Source: Rhodococcus opacus | GTDB lineage: Bacteria; Actinomycetota; Actinomycetes; Mycobacteriales; Mycobacteriaceae | Assembly: GCF_012396235.1 (NCBI RefSeq) | Contig: NZ_JAAXPA010000015.1 | Location: forward strand, 1-64,000 | DNA: 64,000 nucleotides | Direction: 5' to 3' | Shown: piece by piece, positions 9,144-18,487 of the stretch | Layout of the letters: each line of letters starts with the position of its first letter | Position numbering within the stretch: position 1 is the first letter of the stretch | Position numbers and translations under genes: made by a program | The notes under the pieces: generated by a model | The model's database searches: none | What the model saw: only the letters and a program-made list of their open reading frames with translations | What the model was told of the DNA's origin: nothing

Positions 9144-10636
9144 CCGCGGCCTTCTTCACCCTCGTGCTCGTCCTCGCCCTCGGGGCAGGCGTGCTGTCGC
9201 GGCGCGGCAGCAAGAAGGAGATCTCCGACTACCTGGTGGGGGGCCGGTCGTTCGGTCCGCTGCTGGTCTTCATCCTGGGAGCGGGCGAGGCGTACAGCAT
9301 CGGCACCCTGATCGGTTTCCCCGGCGGCGTGTACGCGCACGGGGCGAGCTACGGCGTCTGGTTCATCGGGTACATCCTGCTGGCCTACCCGATCGGATAC
9401 TTCTTCGCGCCCTATCTCTGGCGCGCGGGCAAGAGATACGGCGCCATGACCCTGCCCGATGTGGCCGGGCGCCACTTCCGGTCGCGTGGGCTGGAATTGA
9501 CGATCGCCATCGCTTCGGTCGTATTCCTCATCCCGTGGGGCCAGCTTCAGCTCGCCGGACTGCAGATCGCGCTGACCGGTCTGGGTATCTCCATCGACCC
9601 AACCGTCGCGGTCTTCGCCGGCGCAGCCCTTGCGCTGCTGTTCCTCATGTTGTCCGGGGTGCGCGCCCCCGCGTTCGTGTCGTACGTCAAGGACACCGCC
9701 CTGTTGCTCGGCGCCGTCCTGATCGGACTCGCGGCGGTGATCGAGACGGGTGGCACCGAAAAACTGTTCGCCGCGGCGGCAGCCAGTGGTGGCGGCTCGG
9801 CCTCACACTCCACGGTCACCGGGTCGTCACTGACGTTCGTCCTGACGACGATCGTGTTCCAATCGGTCGGGTTCTTCATCTTCCCGATCATCGTGCAGGC
9901 CGTGCTCGCGGCGAAGTCCGAGGCGACGATCAAGCGGGTCGCCAAGTTCAATCCGCTGTACATGCTCATGTACCCGTTCCTCGTCGCTGCCGCCTTCGGG
10001 GCGATCACGCTGCTGCCCACGAAGCTCGAGGGCACGGAATCCGACCAGGTGCTCCTGCAGTTGTCGCGACAACTGTTGCCCGACTGGCTGACCGGCGTCG
10101 TCGCAGGCGGCGCGGCCCTCTGCGCGATCGTGGTCCTGTGCGGGGCGGCCCTCGGAATCGGCGCGATCGTGTCGCGCAACATCATTCCCGGGATCCCGGA
10201 ATCCCGCCAACGGGTCTGGGTGCGTGGAGTCGTCGTGGCGTACCTCGGGATCTCGCTCCTGCTCACCCTCGCGACACCTCAGCTCCTGCTCACCCTGGTC
10301 AACACGGCGTACTACGGCGTCACCCAGGCCGCGGTGGTCTTCGCGACGATGGTCTTCGGATGGAAACTGCGACCCGCTGCCCTCGCCATGGGCGTGGTGC
10401 TCGGCGACGTCGTGGTGCTGTGGCTGTATCTCGACAAGCACGGCCCGGTGTCCGCCTGGCTCGCCGAGCACGGTGTCAATCTCGGCGCGGCCGCCCTGGT
10501 CCTCAACATCCTCTTCGTGGTGTCGACGCGGGTGTTCTGGCCACCCACCGATCCCGTCCGCGGCCTTCGCGCCGACGGCCGAACGTCCGGCACCGCCGCG
10601 GGATCCGTGGCCGCACGCAGCGAAGTGGGTGCCTGA
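9140..10636 (+). CDS. Sodium:solute symporter (SSS family)
   Basis: A 498-residue integral membrane protein with about 13 hydrophobic helices. The N-terminus has the SSS features SDYLVGGRSFGPLLVFILGAGEAYSIGTLIGFPG and, further on, GAMTLPDVAGRHFRSRG. ATGA overlap with the small membrane gene before it and a one-base overlap with the amidohydrolase after it make this one operon. The substrate cannot be read from the sequence; its place in the taurine region suggests a sulfonate, an N-acyl sulfonate or an amide taken up for the amidohydrolase (inference). Confidence 0.85.
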   Translation: MTAAFFTLVLVLALGAGVLSRRGSKKEISDYLVGGRSFGPLLVFILGAGEAYSIGTLIGFPGGVYAHGASYGVWFIGYILLAYPIGYFFAPYLWRAGKRYGAMTLPDVAGRHFRSRGLELTIAIASVVFLIPWGQLQLAGLQIALTGLGISIDPTVAVFAGAALALLFLMLSGVRAPAFVSYVKDTALLLGAVLIGLAAVIETGGTEKLFAAAAASGGGSASHSTVTGSSLTFVLTTIVFQSVGFFIFPIIVQAVLAAKSEATIKRVAKFNPLYMLMYPFLVAAAFGAITLLPTKLEGTESDQVLLQLSRQLLPDWLTGVVAGGAALCAIVVLCGAALGIGAIVSRNIIPGIPESRQRVWVRGVVVAYLGISLLLTLATPQLLLTLVNTAYYGVTQAAVVFATMVFGWKLRPAALAMGVVLGDVVVLWLYLDKHGPVSAWLAEHGVNLGAAALVLNILFVVSTRVFWPPTDPVRGLRADGRTSGTAAGSVAARSEVGA

Positions 10637-12240
10637 TGTCCCGGACACTGCTCACCGCCGATTCGATCCACACCCAGGACCCGTCGTCGCCGACGGTCGA
10701 GGCGCTGGTTGTCGACGGAGCCGACGTGATCGCCACCGGCACCAGGAAGGACATGGCGGATCGCGCCGGAGTCGGCGCCCGCCGCCTCGACCTGCCCGGG
10801 GCCACGGTGATCCCGGGTCTCATCGAATCGCACATCCACCCCACCTACGCCGGCCTCACCGACGGCTGGGCGGACTGCCGGACACCACCGTGCCGGTCGA
10901 TCGCCGACATCCAGCAGGCGCTGCGTGCCGCGGCCACCGGCAGCGGATGGATCAGGGGGTGGGGTTACGACGACACCCAGATCGCCGAGGAGCGGCATCC
11001 GACCCGGACGGATCTCGACGCCGTCAGTACCGATCGTCCGGTCATCGTCCTGCACATCTGCGGGCACTTCGCCGTCGCCAACACCGCCGCACTCGCGGCC
11101 GCAGGCATCGACGAATCCACGGTGCCGGTGGACGACCCGCTCTTCCCTCGCGGCGCCGACGGTCGACTGACCGGGATGGCGTGGGAAATCGATGCGGTGG
11201 CGAGGCTCACCGCGGCGGTTCCCGCGTTGACCGAGCAGGAGGTCAACGGCGCCTTGCTTCGCAGCCTGCTGTCGGCGCGGTCGCGGGGTATCACCACGAT
11301 CCACGATCTCGGGGTGGGTCTCTCGGCCGGCGAGCAGGAGCTGACCGCCTACCGCTCGCTGGACGCGTCGGGTGAGCTGCCGGTGCACGTCGTCGGGTTC
11401 CTGCGCGGTGACCTGGCGCTCGAGGCCCTCGACGACCGGGGAGTCACGTTCGAGCACGCACCCGCGGCCGGCGCACGCTTCCGGCTGGGCGGCGCGAAGT
11501 TCTGGGCCGACGGATCGATCCAGGGGCTGTCCGCCGCACTCCGCACGCCGTACGCATGCGACCCCAGCCATCACGGCGACCTGCTCTACCCTCAGGCGCA
11601 GCTCGACGAGATGATCCTGCAGGTGCATCGTGCGGGTGGCCAGGTCGCCGTGCACGCCAACGGCGACGCGGCGGTCGGTGCCGCGATCACCTCGCTGCGG
11701 AGGGCACAAGCCACCGACGGCCGGGTGGGACGGCACCGCATCGAACACTGCCAGGTGAGCGCACCGAGCGACCTCGCCGCGATCCGGGAAGCCGAACTCG
11801 GGGTGAGTTTCTTCGTCAACCACGTCTTCTACTGGGGCGACCGCCACCGCGACCGGTTCCTCGGTGCCGAGCGTGCCGCCGAAATGGATCCCCTCGCCTG
11901 CGCCGACGAGCTGGGGCTGCGATTCGGACTGCATTCGGACTGCCCGATCACTCCGATGGATCCGCTGGCGACCATCAGGACCGCGGTCACCAGGATGACG
12001 AGGGGCGGCACGGTGCTCGGCGGAAACCAGCGGATCGGAGTGGATCGCGCGATCCGGGCCATGACCATCGACAGCGCGTACCTGGTCCACGACGAGACCC
12101 GTGTCGGCACCTTGACGGCCGGCCGTCGTGCGGACCTGGTGGCGCTCGACGGCAGCCTCGGGGATCTCGCGAACGGCACCACCGAAATACCCCGCCCCAC
12201 AATGGTCATGATCGACGGAGAGTCGGCGGACATGCGCTGA
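10636..12240 (+). CDS. YtcJ-type metal-dependent amidohydrolase
   Basis: A 534-residue amidohydrolase-superfamily protein. The metal site is visible as SHIHPTY (HxH, about residue 65), then GAKFWADGSIQG, the VHANGDAAVG and HRIEHCQV histidines, and the late FGLHSDCPITPMDP with its catalytic Asp. This arrangement matches the YtcJ group (amidohydrolase_3), which includes N-substituted formamide deformylase. No signal peptide, so cytoplasmic. Co-transcribed with the symporter: import plus hydrolysis of an amide. Given tpa downstream, an N-acyltaurine is an attractive but untested substrate. Confidence 0.8.
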   Translation: MSRTLLTADSIHTQDPSSPTVEALVVDGADVIATGTRKDMADRAGVGARRLDLPGATVIPGLIESHIHPTYAGLTDGWADCRTPPCRSIADIQQALRAAATGSGWIRGWGYDDTQIAEERHPTRTDLDAVSTDRPVIVLHICGHFAVANTAALAAAGIDESTVPVDDPLFPRGADGRLTGMAWEIDAVARLTAAVPALTEQEVNGALLRSLLSARSRGITTIHDLGVGLSAGEQELTAYRSLDASGELPVHVVGFLRGDLALEALDDRGVTFEHAPAAGARFRLGGAKFWADGSIQGLSAALRTPYACDPSHHGDLLYPQAQLDEMILQVHRAGGQVAVHANGDAAVGAAITSLRRAQATDGRVGRHRIEHCQVSAPSDLAAIREAELGVSFFVNHVFYWGDRHRDRFLGAERAAEMDPLACADELGLRFGLHSDCPITPMDPLATIRTAVTRMTRGGTVLGGNQRIGVDRAIRAMTIDSAYLVHDETRVGTLTAGRRADLVALDGSLGDLANGTTEIPRPTMVMIDGESADMR

Positions 12241-12262
12241 CCCGAACAGCTGAAACGGAACC

Positions 12263-12299
12263 GGAACCCGCCCCCGCCGATCAGGCGAGGGCGGGTTCC
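12263..12299. terminator. Hairpin between convergent amidohydrolase and MocR genes
   Basis: Inverted repeat with 11-bp perfect outer arms (12263-12273 and 12289-12299) and an inner GCC/GGC extension. It occupies the 61-bp gap between two convergent stops and can serve both. Confidence 0.7.
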
Positions 12300-12301
12300 C
12301 G

Positions 12302-13765
12302 CTACCGGCGGAAACTCGCCTGGCACGCCTGGCCGAGGAGGGCGATGCCTTCTTCGATGGAGCGCAGTGGGATCGCCCCGTAGCCGATGCGGAAGTGGTT
12401 GCGGGGCGGGACCGGCTGCGTGAAGAAGATGTCGCCCCGTTCGATGAGCACACCGCGGGCTTCCGCCTCGCGCACGAGTACCCGGCAGTCGAGGTTCTCC
12501 GGGCCGGTCATCCACAAGCTGACGCCACCGGGCGGATAGGGTTCCTGCGGCCACGGGAGATATTTGTCGACGGCCGCACACAGACGCTCCCATTTGTGTT
12601 TCATCTGGGTGCGGTGATGGCGCAGCGCGCGGTGGTACTCCCCGCTGTCGATGAGCATGGCAAGGGCCCGTTGCTGGTGACCCGGGGGATGACGGAGCAC
12701 GTACCGTCGGGCCTTCCGCAGTTCGCGCACCAGGTCGGCAGGTCCGACGAGGTAGCCCAGACGCAGACCGGGGGCCAGGAACTTCGAGAACGTACCGAGG
12801 TACACGGCGTCGCCGCTCGAGTCGAGCGCCTTGAGCGCCGGGCTGGGGCTGCCGTGGTAGCGGAACTCGCTGTCGTAGTCGTCCTCCACGATCACGGTGC
12901 CGGACTCCGCGGCGAGCTGCAACAGACGCTGACGACGGTCGATGCCGAGCGTCGCGTTGGTCGGATGGTGATGGCTCGGTGTCAGATACATCAGGTCCGT
13001 GCCGCGGAGAGTCTCCGGCGGGCGCAGGCCGCGATCGTCGACGTCGATGCCGTACACCTGGGCGCCCGTGCGCAGGAAGATGTGTCGCGCATCGAGATAG
13101 CCGGGGTTTTCGATGGCAACCCGATCCTCGGGTCCGAGCAGCACCCGGCCGACGAGATCCAGGCCCTGCTGGGAACCGACCGTCACCAGAACTTCGTCCG
13201 CACTCGCCTCGATGCCGCGCGAGGGCAGCAGATGCTGGCGGATCATGTCGATCAGCATCGGGTCGTCCGCACCGACGCTGTCCTGGAGGCTCGCGTAGGC
13301 GTGGGGTTGGTATAGCGCGTCGCGGAGACAGCGCACCCACGCGCGGGCGGGGAAGCTGCGGATGTCGATCTGCCCGGCCAGGAACGGGTACGGGTAGCTG
13401 TGCCAGTCGACGTTCTTCTCGATGTGCGGGACGTCGGCGTCGGGGTAGCGCCGGATGCGGGACGACCAGTCGATGCGCGGGATGGTCGCGCGGGCGTCCG
13501 TTGCGAGCGTCTCGATCATGTCGGGATTCACGAACATGCCCGAGCGCTGGTGGCTTTGAACGAGTCCCTCGGCGATCAGTTCCTGATACGCCAGGTTGAT
13601 CGTGTTCCGGGAGATCGCGAGATCGACGGCGAGTTCACGCGAACTCGGAAGGCGGTGTCGTGGATCGAACAGCCCGTTGGCGATGCCGTGCTCGATCGCC
13701 CGTCGAACCTGGCGGTAGAGCGGTTCGGCGGAATTGCGGTCGACCTCGATCAGTGTTCTCGGCAC
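12302..13765 (-). CDS. MocR-family regulator (TauR-like; GntR HTH plus aminotransferase domain)
   Basis: A 487-residue MocR/GabR-type regulator. N-terminal GntR winged helix (EPLYRQVRRAIEHGIANGLFDPRHRLPSSRELAVDL, SRNTINLAYQELIAEGLV), then a fold-type I aminotransferase domain with the PLP-lysine motif YLGTFSKFLAPGLRLGYLVGP. A GTG start at 13765 is chosen since AGGAGG sits about 6 bases upstream. TauR, a MocR member, activates taurine catabolism in other bacteria; with ald and tpa next to it this gene is the likely TauR equivalent. Candidate direct-repeat sites lie in the ald-tpa gap. Confidence 0.85.
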   Translation of the reverse strand: MPRTLIEVDRNSAEPLYRQVRRAIEHGIANGLFDPRHRLPSSRELAVDLAISRNTINLAYQELIAEGLVQSHQRSGMFVNPDMIETLATDARATIPRIDWSSRIRRYPDADVPHIEKNVDWHSYPYPFLAGQIDIRSFPARAWVRCLRDALYQPHAYASLQDSVGADDPMLIDMIRQHLLPSRGIEASADEVLVTVGSQQGLDLVGRVLLGPEDRVAIENPGYLDARHIFLRTGAQVYGIDVDDRGLRPPETLRGTDLMYLTPSHHHPTNATLGIDRRQRLLQLAAESGTVIVEDDYDSEFRYHGSPSPALKALDSSGDAVYLGTFSKFLAPGLRLGYLVGPADLVRELRKARRYVLRHPPGHQQRALAMLIDSGEYHRALRHHRTQMKHKWERLCAAVDKYLPWPQEPYPPGGVSLWMTGPENLDCRVLVREAEARGVLIERGDIFFTQPVPPRNHFRIGYGAIPLRSIEEGIALLGQACQASFRR

Positions 13766-13868
13766 GCATCGCCTCCTGTGGATCCAAGAGTGGCCAGAGG
13801 TAGGCCGACCCGGCACGCCGAGCAGTTCTCGAACGAGCACTTCTCAGTATGCCGGGCCGGCGGCGAAA

Positions 13869-14990
13869 TCAAACCAGGTTGAGCGCGTCGTCGACGCTGA
13901 CCGACTCGATCCCGAGTGCCTCACCGACGGCATCGTTCGTCAGGCGCCCGGCGACGGTGCTGACACCGGCGCGGAGTGCGGCATTCTCCCTGGCCGCGCG
14001 GGCGAGGCCCTTCTCGGCGATCTGCAGGGTGTACGGCAAGGTCACGTTGGTGAGTGCGTACGTCGACGTGTGGGGCACCGCTCCCGGCATGTTCGCCACG
14101 CAGTAGAACACCGAGTCGTGAACCTTGAACGTGGGCTCCGCGTGGGTGGTGGGACGCGAATCCTCGAAGCAACCGCCCTGGTCGATCGCGATGTCGACGA
14201 GGACGCTGCCCGGCTTCATCCGTGAGACCAGCGAGTTCGAGATGATCTTCGGTGCCTTGGCGCCCGGGACGAGCACGGCACCGATGACGAGGTCGGCCTG
14301 CATGACTTCCTGCTCGATCGAGTAGGAGTTCGCGGCGAGGGTGCGGATCCGGCCCTGGTACATCCGGTCGGCAGCGCGCAACTTGTCGACGTTCTTGTCG
14401 AACAGGACGACGTCGGCCCAGGTGCCTGCGGCGACGGCGACGGCGTTCATGCCCGATACACCCGCACCGATCACGACGACGCGAGCCGGCAACACACCGG
14501 ACACGCCGCCGATCAGTACGCCGCGGCCACCCTCCGGTCGCATGAGTGCCTGCGCACCGACGAGCGGTGCGAGCCGGCCGGCGACCTCACTCATCGGGAA
14601 CAGCAGGGGCAGCGAACCGTCGGGAAGCTGAACGGTCTCGTACGCAACGGAATTGGTGCCGGCGGCGAGCAGTGCCCGGGTGCACTCTTCACCCGCAGCG
14701 AGGTGCAGGTAGGTGAACAACGTGAGGTCCGAACGCATCCGGTGGTATTCCTCGGCGATGGGCTCTTTGACCTTGAGCAGCAGTTCCGCGCTCTGCCACA
14801 CCGCGTCGGCGGAGTCGAGGATCTTCGCGCCGGCGGCACCGTAGGCGTCGTCACCGATCGACGAGCCTTCCCCCGCACCGCGTTCCACGAACACGTCGTG
14901 CCCGTGGGCGACCATTTCGTGGACACCGGCGGGAGTGGCCGCCACCCGGTACTCGTGGTTCTTGACTTCCTTGGGGATACCGATCCTCAT
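13869..14990 (-). CDS. ald: Alanine dehydrogenase
   Basis: A 373-residue NAD-dependent alanine dehydrogenase: starts [31 protein letters not shown], contains [22 protein letters not shown], the Rossmann motif [27 protein letters not shown] and the [18 protein letters not shown] segment. In taurine degradation by the Tpa route it oxidatively deaminates the alanine formed, regenerating pyruvate and releasing ammonium. Divergent from tpa across a 226-bp spacer, and about 100 bases upstream of the MocR gene on the same strand. Confidence 0.95.
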   Translation of the reverse strand: MRIGIPKEVKNHEYRVAATPAGVHEMVAHGHDVFVERGAGEGSSIGDDAYGAAGAKILDSADAVWQSAELLLKVKEPIAEEYHRMRSDLTLFTYLHLAAGEECTRALLAAGTNSVAYETVQLPDGSLPLLFPMSEVAGRLAPLVGAQALMRPEGGRGVLIGGVSGVLPARVVVIGAGVSGMNAVAVAAGTWADVVLFDKNVDKLRAADRMYQGRIRTLAANSYSIEQEVMQADLVIGAVLVPGAKAPKIISNSLVSRMKPGSVLVDIAIDQGGCFEDSRPTTHAEPTFKVHDSVFYCVANMPGAVPHTSTYALTNVTLPYTLQIAEKGLARAARENAALRAGVSTVAGRLTNDAVGEALGIESVSVDDALNLV

Positions 14991-15079
14991 CTGAGACCTC
15001 CGTTAGCTGGGGCTGTTCGCCGCTCCGACCACATGTCGTGGTGCCCGAGCGATACCGAAGTCTGGATCACTCTGGCATG

Positions 15080-15127
15080 GGACCAGAAGGACCAGTTGAG
15101 CGCCGTCTACGGGGACCAGACTGGACC
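15080..15127. promoter_or_regulatory. Candidate TauR/MocR operator repeats in the ald-tpa spacer
   Basis: GGACCAG occurs at 15080-15086, 15089-15095 and 15113-15119, followed by the inverted CTGGACC at 15121-15127. Repeated short direct repeats near a divergent promoter are usual for MocR regulators; known TauR sites begin CTGGAC. No clear -35/-10 pair is evident beside them. Unproven. Confidence 0.45.
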
Positions 15128-15216
15128 CATCGAATACCGCTCTTCTGGCCCTGACCTGCGGTCTGCCCCGTCGGTATGTTGTGGATCACAGCCATTCGAC
15201 AACGAAGGAGATGGTC

Positions 15217-16581
15217 GTGGACGTCACCGAATTGCGAGCACGGGCCCGCCGGCACCTCGGACCTCATTTCACCCGCAAGGACACCTGGGAAAGCGACTTC
15301 CCGGTGTTCGTTCGTGGCGAGGGAAGCTATCTGATCGACACCGAGGGGGACCGTTTCCTCGACGGTCTGGCAGGCCTGTTCTGCGTGAACATCGGTCACG
15401 GCCGCGACGACATCGCCAAGGCGGCGAGCGAGCAGATCGGGACGCTGGCGTACGCCTCCAACTGGGGCAGCGCCCACATTCCCGCGATCGAGGCGTCCGC
15501 GCTCATCGCCGACCTGGCGCCCGGTGATCTCGGGACGACCTTCTTCGTCAACTCGGGTTCCGAGGCCGTGGAGACGGCCGTCAAATTCGCCCGGCAGTAC
15601 CACCGCAGCCAGGGCAACCCGCAGCGCACCAAGATCATCAGCCGCGAGATGGCGTATCACGGAACCACTCTCGGCGCCCTCTCGGTGACACAGCTGCCCA
15701 AGATCAAAGATCCGTTCGGACCGCTGCTGCCCGGGGTCCGCTCCGTACCCAACACCCTCGGTTACCTCGGCGACTGCGGCCCGGCGAACGAGCTCGACTG
15801 CATCGCCGCGATCGAAGCCGTCATCGAGGAAGAGGGCGCCGAGACCATCGCCGCCGTGTTCGCCGAGCCGGTTCAGAACGGGCGCGGCGCCCTCGTCCCG
15901 CCGGACGGATACTGGGCCGCGCTGCGCGCGCTGTGCGACAAGCACGGGATCCTGCTGGTCTCCGACGAGGTGATCTGCTCGTTCGGCCGCCTCGGACACT
16001 GGTTCGGGCACGGGCTCACCGGTGTGGTTCCCGACATGATCACGTTCGCGAAGGGCTCCACGTCCGGATACGCGCCGCTCGGCGGCCTGATCGTGCGTGA
16101 GCAGCTGGTTCGCGAGCTCTACGACTCACCCAAGGGCGGCGTGTTCACGCACGGCGCGACGTGGGGCGGACACCCGGTGTCGACTGCGGTGGCGGTCGCG
16201 AACATCACCGCGATGCGCGACGAGAACGTGCTGGGCAACGTCTCCGCGCGCGGCCCGAAGTTGCGGTCGGCACTCGACTCGCTGATGAGCTCGCACCGCT
16301 GCGTCAAGGACGTGCGCGGCACCGGCTTCTTCTACGCGATCGAATTGATGGCCGACAGCGACAGCGGCCGGGAGTTCACCGAGCAGGAGTCGCTGACGGT
16401 GTTGCGCAAGGTGCTGCCGGAGGCGTTCGCCCGCACCAAGGTGATCCTCCGCGGCGACGACCGCGGTGCCACGATGCTGATGATCTCGCCGCCACTCGTC
16501 GCCGACGACGAGGTGCTCTCGGAACTGCTCCACGGAATCGACAGCATGCTCACCGACATCGAAAAGGCAATCCAGCCGTAG
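15217..16581 (+). CDS. tpa: Taurine-pyruvate aminotransferase
   Basis: A 454-residue class III aminotransferase. Motifs: YLIDTEGDRFLDGLAGLFCVNIGHGRD near the N-terminus, FFVNSGSEAVETAVKFARQYH, LVSDEVICSFGRLGHWFG, and the PLP lysine in MITFAKGSTSGYAPLGG (Lys about 279). Transfers the amino group of taurine to pyruvate giving sulfoacetaldehyde and alanine. GTG at 15217 is preferred since AAGGAG ends 6 bases before it; an ATG at 15211 abuts that site. Assignment to taurine rather than another omega-amine rests on xsc, ald, pta and TauE around it. Confidence 0.9.
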   Translation: MDVTELRARARRHLGPHFTRKDTWESDFPVFVRGEGSYLIDTEGDRFLDGLAGLFCVNIGHGRDDIAKAASEQIGTLAYASNWGSAHIPAIEASALIADLAPGDLGTTFFVNSGSEAVETAVKFARQYHRSQGNPQRTKIISREMAYHGTTLGALSVTQLPKIKDPFGPLLPGVRSVPNTLGYLGDCGPANELDCIAAIEAVIEEEGAETIAAVFAEPVQNGRGALVPPDGYWAALRALCDKHGILLVSDEVICSFGRLGHWFGHGLTGVVPDMITFAKGSTSGYAPLGGLIVREQLVRELYDSPKGGVFTHGATWGGHPVSTAVAVANITAMRDENVLGNVSARGPKLRSALDSLMSSHRCVKDVRGTGFFYAIELMADSDSGREFTEQESLTVLRKVLPEAFARTKVILRGDDRGATMLMISPPLVADDEVLSELLHGIDSMLTDIEKAIQP

Positions 16582-16597
16582 GGAACGATACGTTCCC
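16581..16597. promoter_or_regulatory. Palindrome GGGAACGATACGTTCCC after tpa
   Basis: A 17-bp palindrome (single central-base asymmetry) directly at the tpa stop codon. Thirteen of its 14 core bases match the element at 4737-4750 in the xsc leader, so it may be a shared regulator site, or simply a small hairpin. Confidence 0.4.
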
Positions 16598-16608
16598 CGA
16601 TTTCCAGC

Positions 16609-16642
16609 GGGTGGCGGTCGTCGCGATCGACGACCGCCACCC
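16609..16642 (+). terminator. Hairpin terminator after tpa
   Basis: Perfect 15-bp GC-rich inverted repeat (16609-16623 and 16628-16642) with a 4-base loop, 28 bases after the tpa stop and 28 bases before pta. Confidence 0.8.
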
Positions 16643-16670
16643 CTCTTCGTAGTGATGGGAGAGCGAGGCC

Positions 16671-17699
16671 ATGGCCCCGGGCGTCACCGCTGTACCACCC
16701 ACCGACGTTGTACGACTGAATGATTCGTCGATGATCGACCACTGGATCGCCACGTTGCGTGGGGCGAATCGCGTCGTCGGTCTCGCGGACGGAGAAGACG
16801 AACGCGCGATCCGTGCCGCCCACCATCTGCACCACAAATGTGTCGTTTCCCCGCGGCTGTTCGGGCGGCGGGACGTCATCCGGCGCATCGCCGAGGCCGC
16901 GGATATCCCCCTGGCCGAGGAACTCGTCGTCGACCTCGCCGAGGCGGCTGCCGACCCCGCGATCCGCGACGCCGTCGAATCGGGATTCGCCAAATACCCC
17001 GACCGGATCGAGTCGGCGCTGTCCGACCCGGTGTGCCTCGCCGCGGCGGCACTGCGCGCCGGAGTGGTCGACGCCTGCGTCGCGGGCGCGAGCAGGCCGA
17101 CGTCCGACGTGCTGCGGGCCGGGCTGCGCATCGTCGGTCTCGCGCCGGGTTCGAGCATCCTGTCGAGCTCGTTTCTGATGTTGCTGTCGGACGGCAGACA
17201 GTTGACGTTCTCCGACTGCGCCGTCGTACCCGACCCCACGGTCGAGGAACTGGTCGACATCGCGCTGGCTGCCAGCGCCACCCACTTCCAGCTCACCGAG
17301 CAGACTCCGATCGCGGCGATGCTGTCGTTCAGCACCCAGGGCAGCGCCAGCCACCCGCGAGTGGCGAAGGTCCGCGAGGCCGCGGACCTGGTGCGCGTCC
17401 GGGACCCGCAATTGCATGTGGACGGTGACCTGCAATTCGATGCCGCGCTGGTCGCCGAGATCGGCGCGTCCAAGGCGCCCGGTTCGCGGGTCGCCGGCCG
17501 GGCCAATGTGCTGGTTTTCCCCAATCTCGATGCCGGCAACATCGGGTACAAAATTGCCCAGCGGCTCGGGGGTGCAATAGCCTTGGGTCCCATCCTGCAA
17601 GGCTTGGCCGCACCGTGGAACGACCTGTCCCGAGGATGCACCGGCAGCGACATCGAACTGATGGCTCTGGTGAGCGCAGTCCAATCCCTGGCCACCTGA
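16671..17699 (+). CDS. pta: Phosphate acetyltransferase (short form, Xsc-pathway type)
   Basis: 342 residues, the length of the catalytic Pta domain without the N-terminal extension. Diagnostic segments: [20 protein letters not shown] near the start, [52 protein letters not shown], and the C-terminal [30 protein letters not shown]. It would convert the acetyl phosphate made by Xsc to acetyl-CoA. A GGGAGAG ribosome site precedes ATG 16671. The same pairing of pta with tpa and xsc occurs in other taurine-degrading bacteria. Confidence 0.9.
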   Translation: MAPGVTAVPPTDVVRLNDSSMIDHWIATLRGANRVVGLADGEDERAIRAAHHLHHKCVVSPRLFGRRDVIRRIAEAADIPLAEELVVDLAEAAADPAIRDAVESGFAKYPDRIESALSDPVCLAAAALRAGVVDACVAGASRPTSDVLRAGLRIVGLAPGSSILSSSFLMLLSDGRQLTFSDCAVVPDPTVEELVDIALAASATHFQLTEQTPIAAMLSFSTQGSASHPRVAKVREAADLVRVRDPQLHVDGDLQFDAALVAEIGASKAPGSRVAGRANVLVFPNLDAGNIGYKIAQRLGGAIALGPILQGLAAPWNDLSRGCTGSDIELMALVSAVQSLAT

Positions 17700-17748
17700 A
17701 CTTCACACCTGCACGGGAACGTGCCGCCGGATCGAGAAGGGAGTCGCG

Positions 17749-18480
17749 ATGACGATGCTCCTCATCGGTGCCCTGTGCATCGGCATCGCGTCCGTCATCG
17801 GCGGCGCCACCGGGTTCGGGACGGCACTGATCGCGACACCGGTGATGCTGATGGTCGGATTCGCCGTTCCCGAAGTGGTATTCGTCAATCTGGTGGCGGG
17901 CCTGATCACGCGGATCGGCGCCGCGTACCAGTTGCGAGAACACATCACGTGGGGACGGGTGGCGCTGCTCGGTGGTGGCAGTCTGCCCGGCGCCTGGCTG
18001 GGCGCGGTCACCCTCGGTCTGCTGCCGGAGCAGTATCTGAAGCCCGCAGCGGGAGTTGTGGTGATGCTGTGCGGGCTCGCGATGGCGTTCCCCAACCGGG
18101 CGGAAGTCACGCGTGCGCCGTCCACGACTGCGCACCTCCTCACCGGTTCCGTGGGTGGCTACCTCGGAACGACGACATCGCTCAACGGACCGCCACCGGT
18201 CCTGTTGTTGATGCGCGCGCGGTTGCCACCGATGGCTTTCATCGCCGATCTCGCAGGCTATTTCATCGTCGCGAACGTCATGGCTCTCGCTGTCCTGTGG
18301 TTCCACGACGAGATCACGGAGTCGATGTTCTGGCCGCGCCTCCCGGTGTTCGTCATCGCCGCGCTGATCGGCAACGTCACCGGGCTGGCGATCGCCCGCC
18401 GACTTCCGCCGGGGGTGTTTCGTTCCGCGGTCATCGTGCTGGTGATCGCGGCCGGTGCGGCGACCTGCCTTCTCGGATGA
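17749..18480 (+). CDS. TauE/SafE-family membrane exporter (second copy)
   Basis: 243 residues, about eight hydrophobic segments, with the paired TauE/SafE half-motifs ASVIGGATGFGTALIATPVMLMVGF (N-terminal) and GSVGGYLGTTTSLNGPPPVLLLMRA (middle). Starts 49 bases after pta with GAAGGGAG before ATG 17749, so probably co-transcribed. Sulfite, or another anionic sulfur compound released by Xsc, is the likely export substrate. The protein is only distantly similar to the first TauE at 6775-7530. Confidence 0.8.
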   Translation: MTMLLIGALCIGIASVIGGATGFGTALIATPVMLMVGFAVPEVVFVNLVAGLITRIGAAYQLREHITWGRVALLGGGSLPGAWLGAVTLGLLPEQYLKPAAGVVVMLCGLAMAFPNRAEVTRAPSTTAHLLTGSVGGYLGTTTSLNGPPPVLLLMRARLPPMAFIADLAGYFIVANVMALAVLWFHDEITESMFWPRLPVFVIAALIGNVTGLAIARRLPPGVFRSAVIVLVIAAGAATCLLG

Positions 18481-18487
18481 CGGCCGC

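Noticed and set aside
8923..12240. Very long open frame (1105 codons) across symporter and amidohydrolase
   Set aside because: Only the part from 10636 is similar to known proteins; the earlier part is a shadow of the symporter in another frame.
10312..12453. 713-codon minus-strand frame opposite the amidohydrolase
   Set aside because: Arg/Gly-rich composition and no domain; codon pattern follows the real gene on the other strand.
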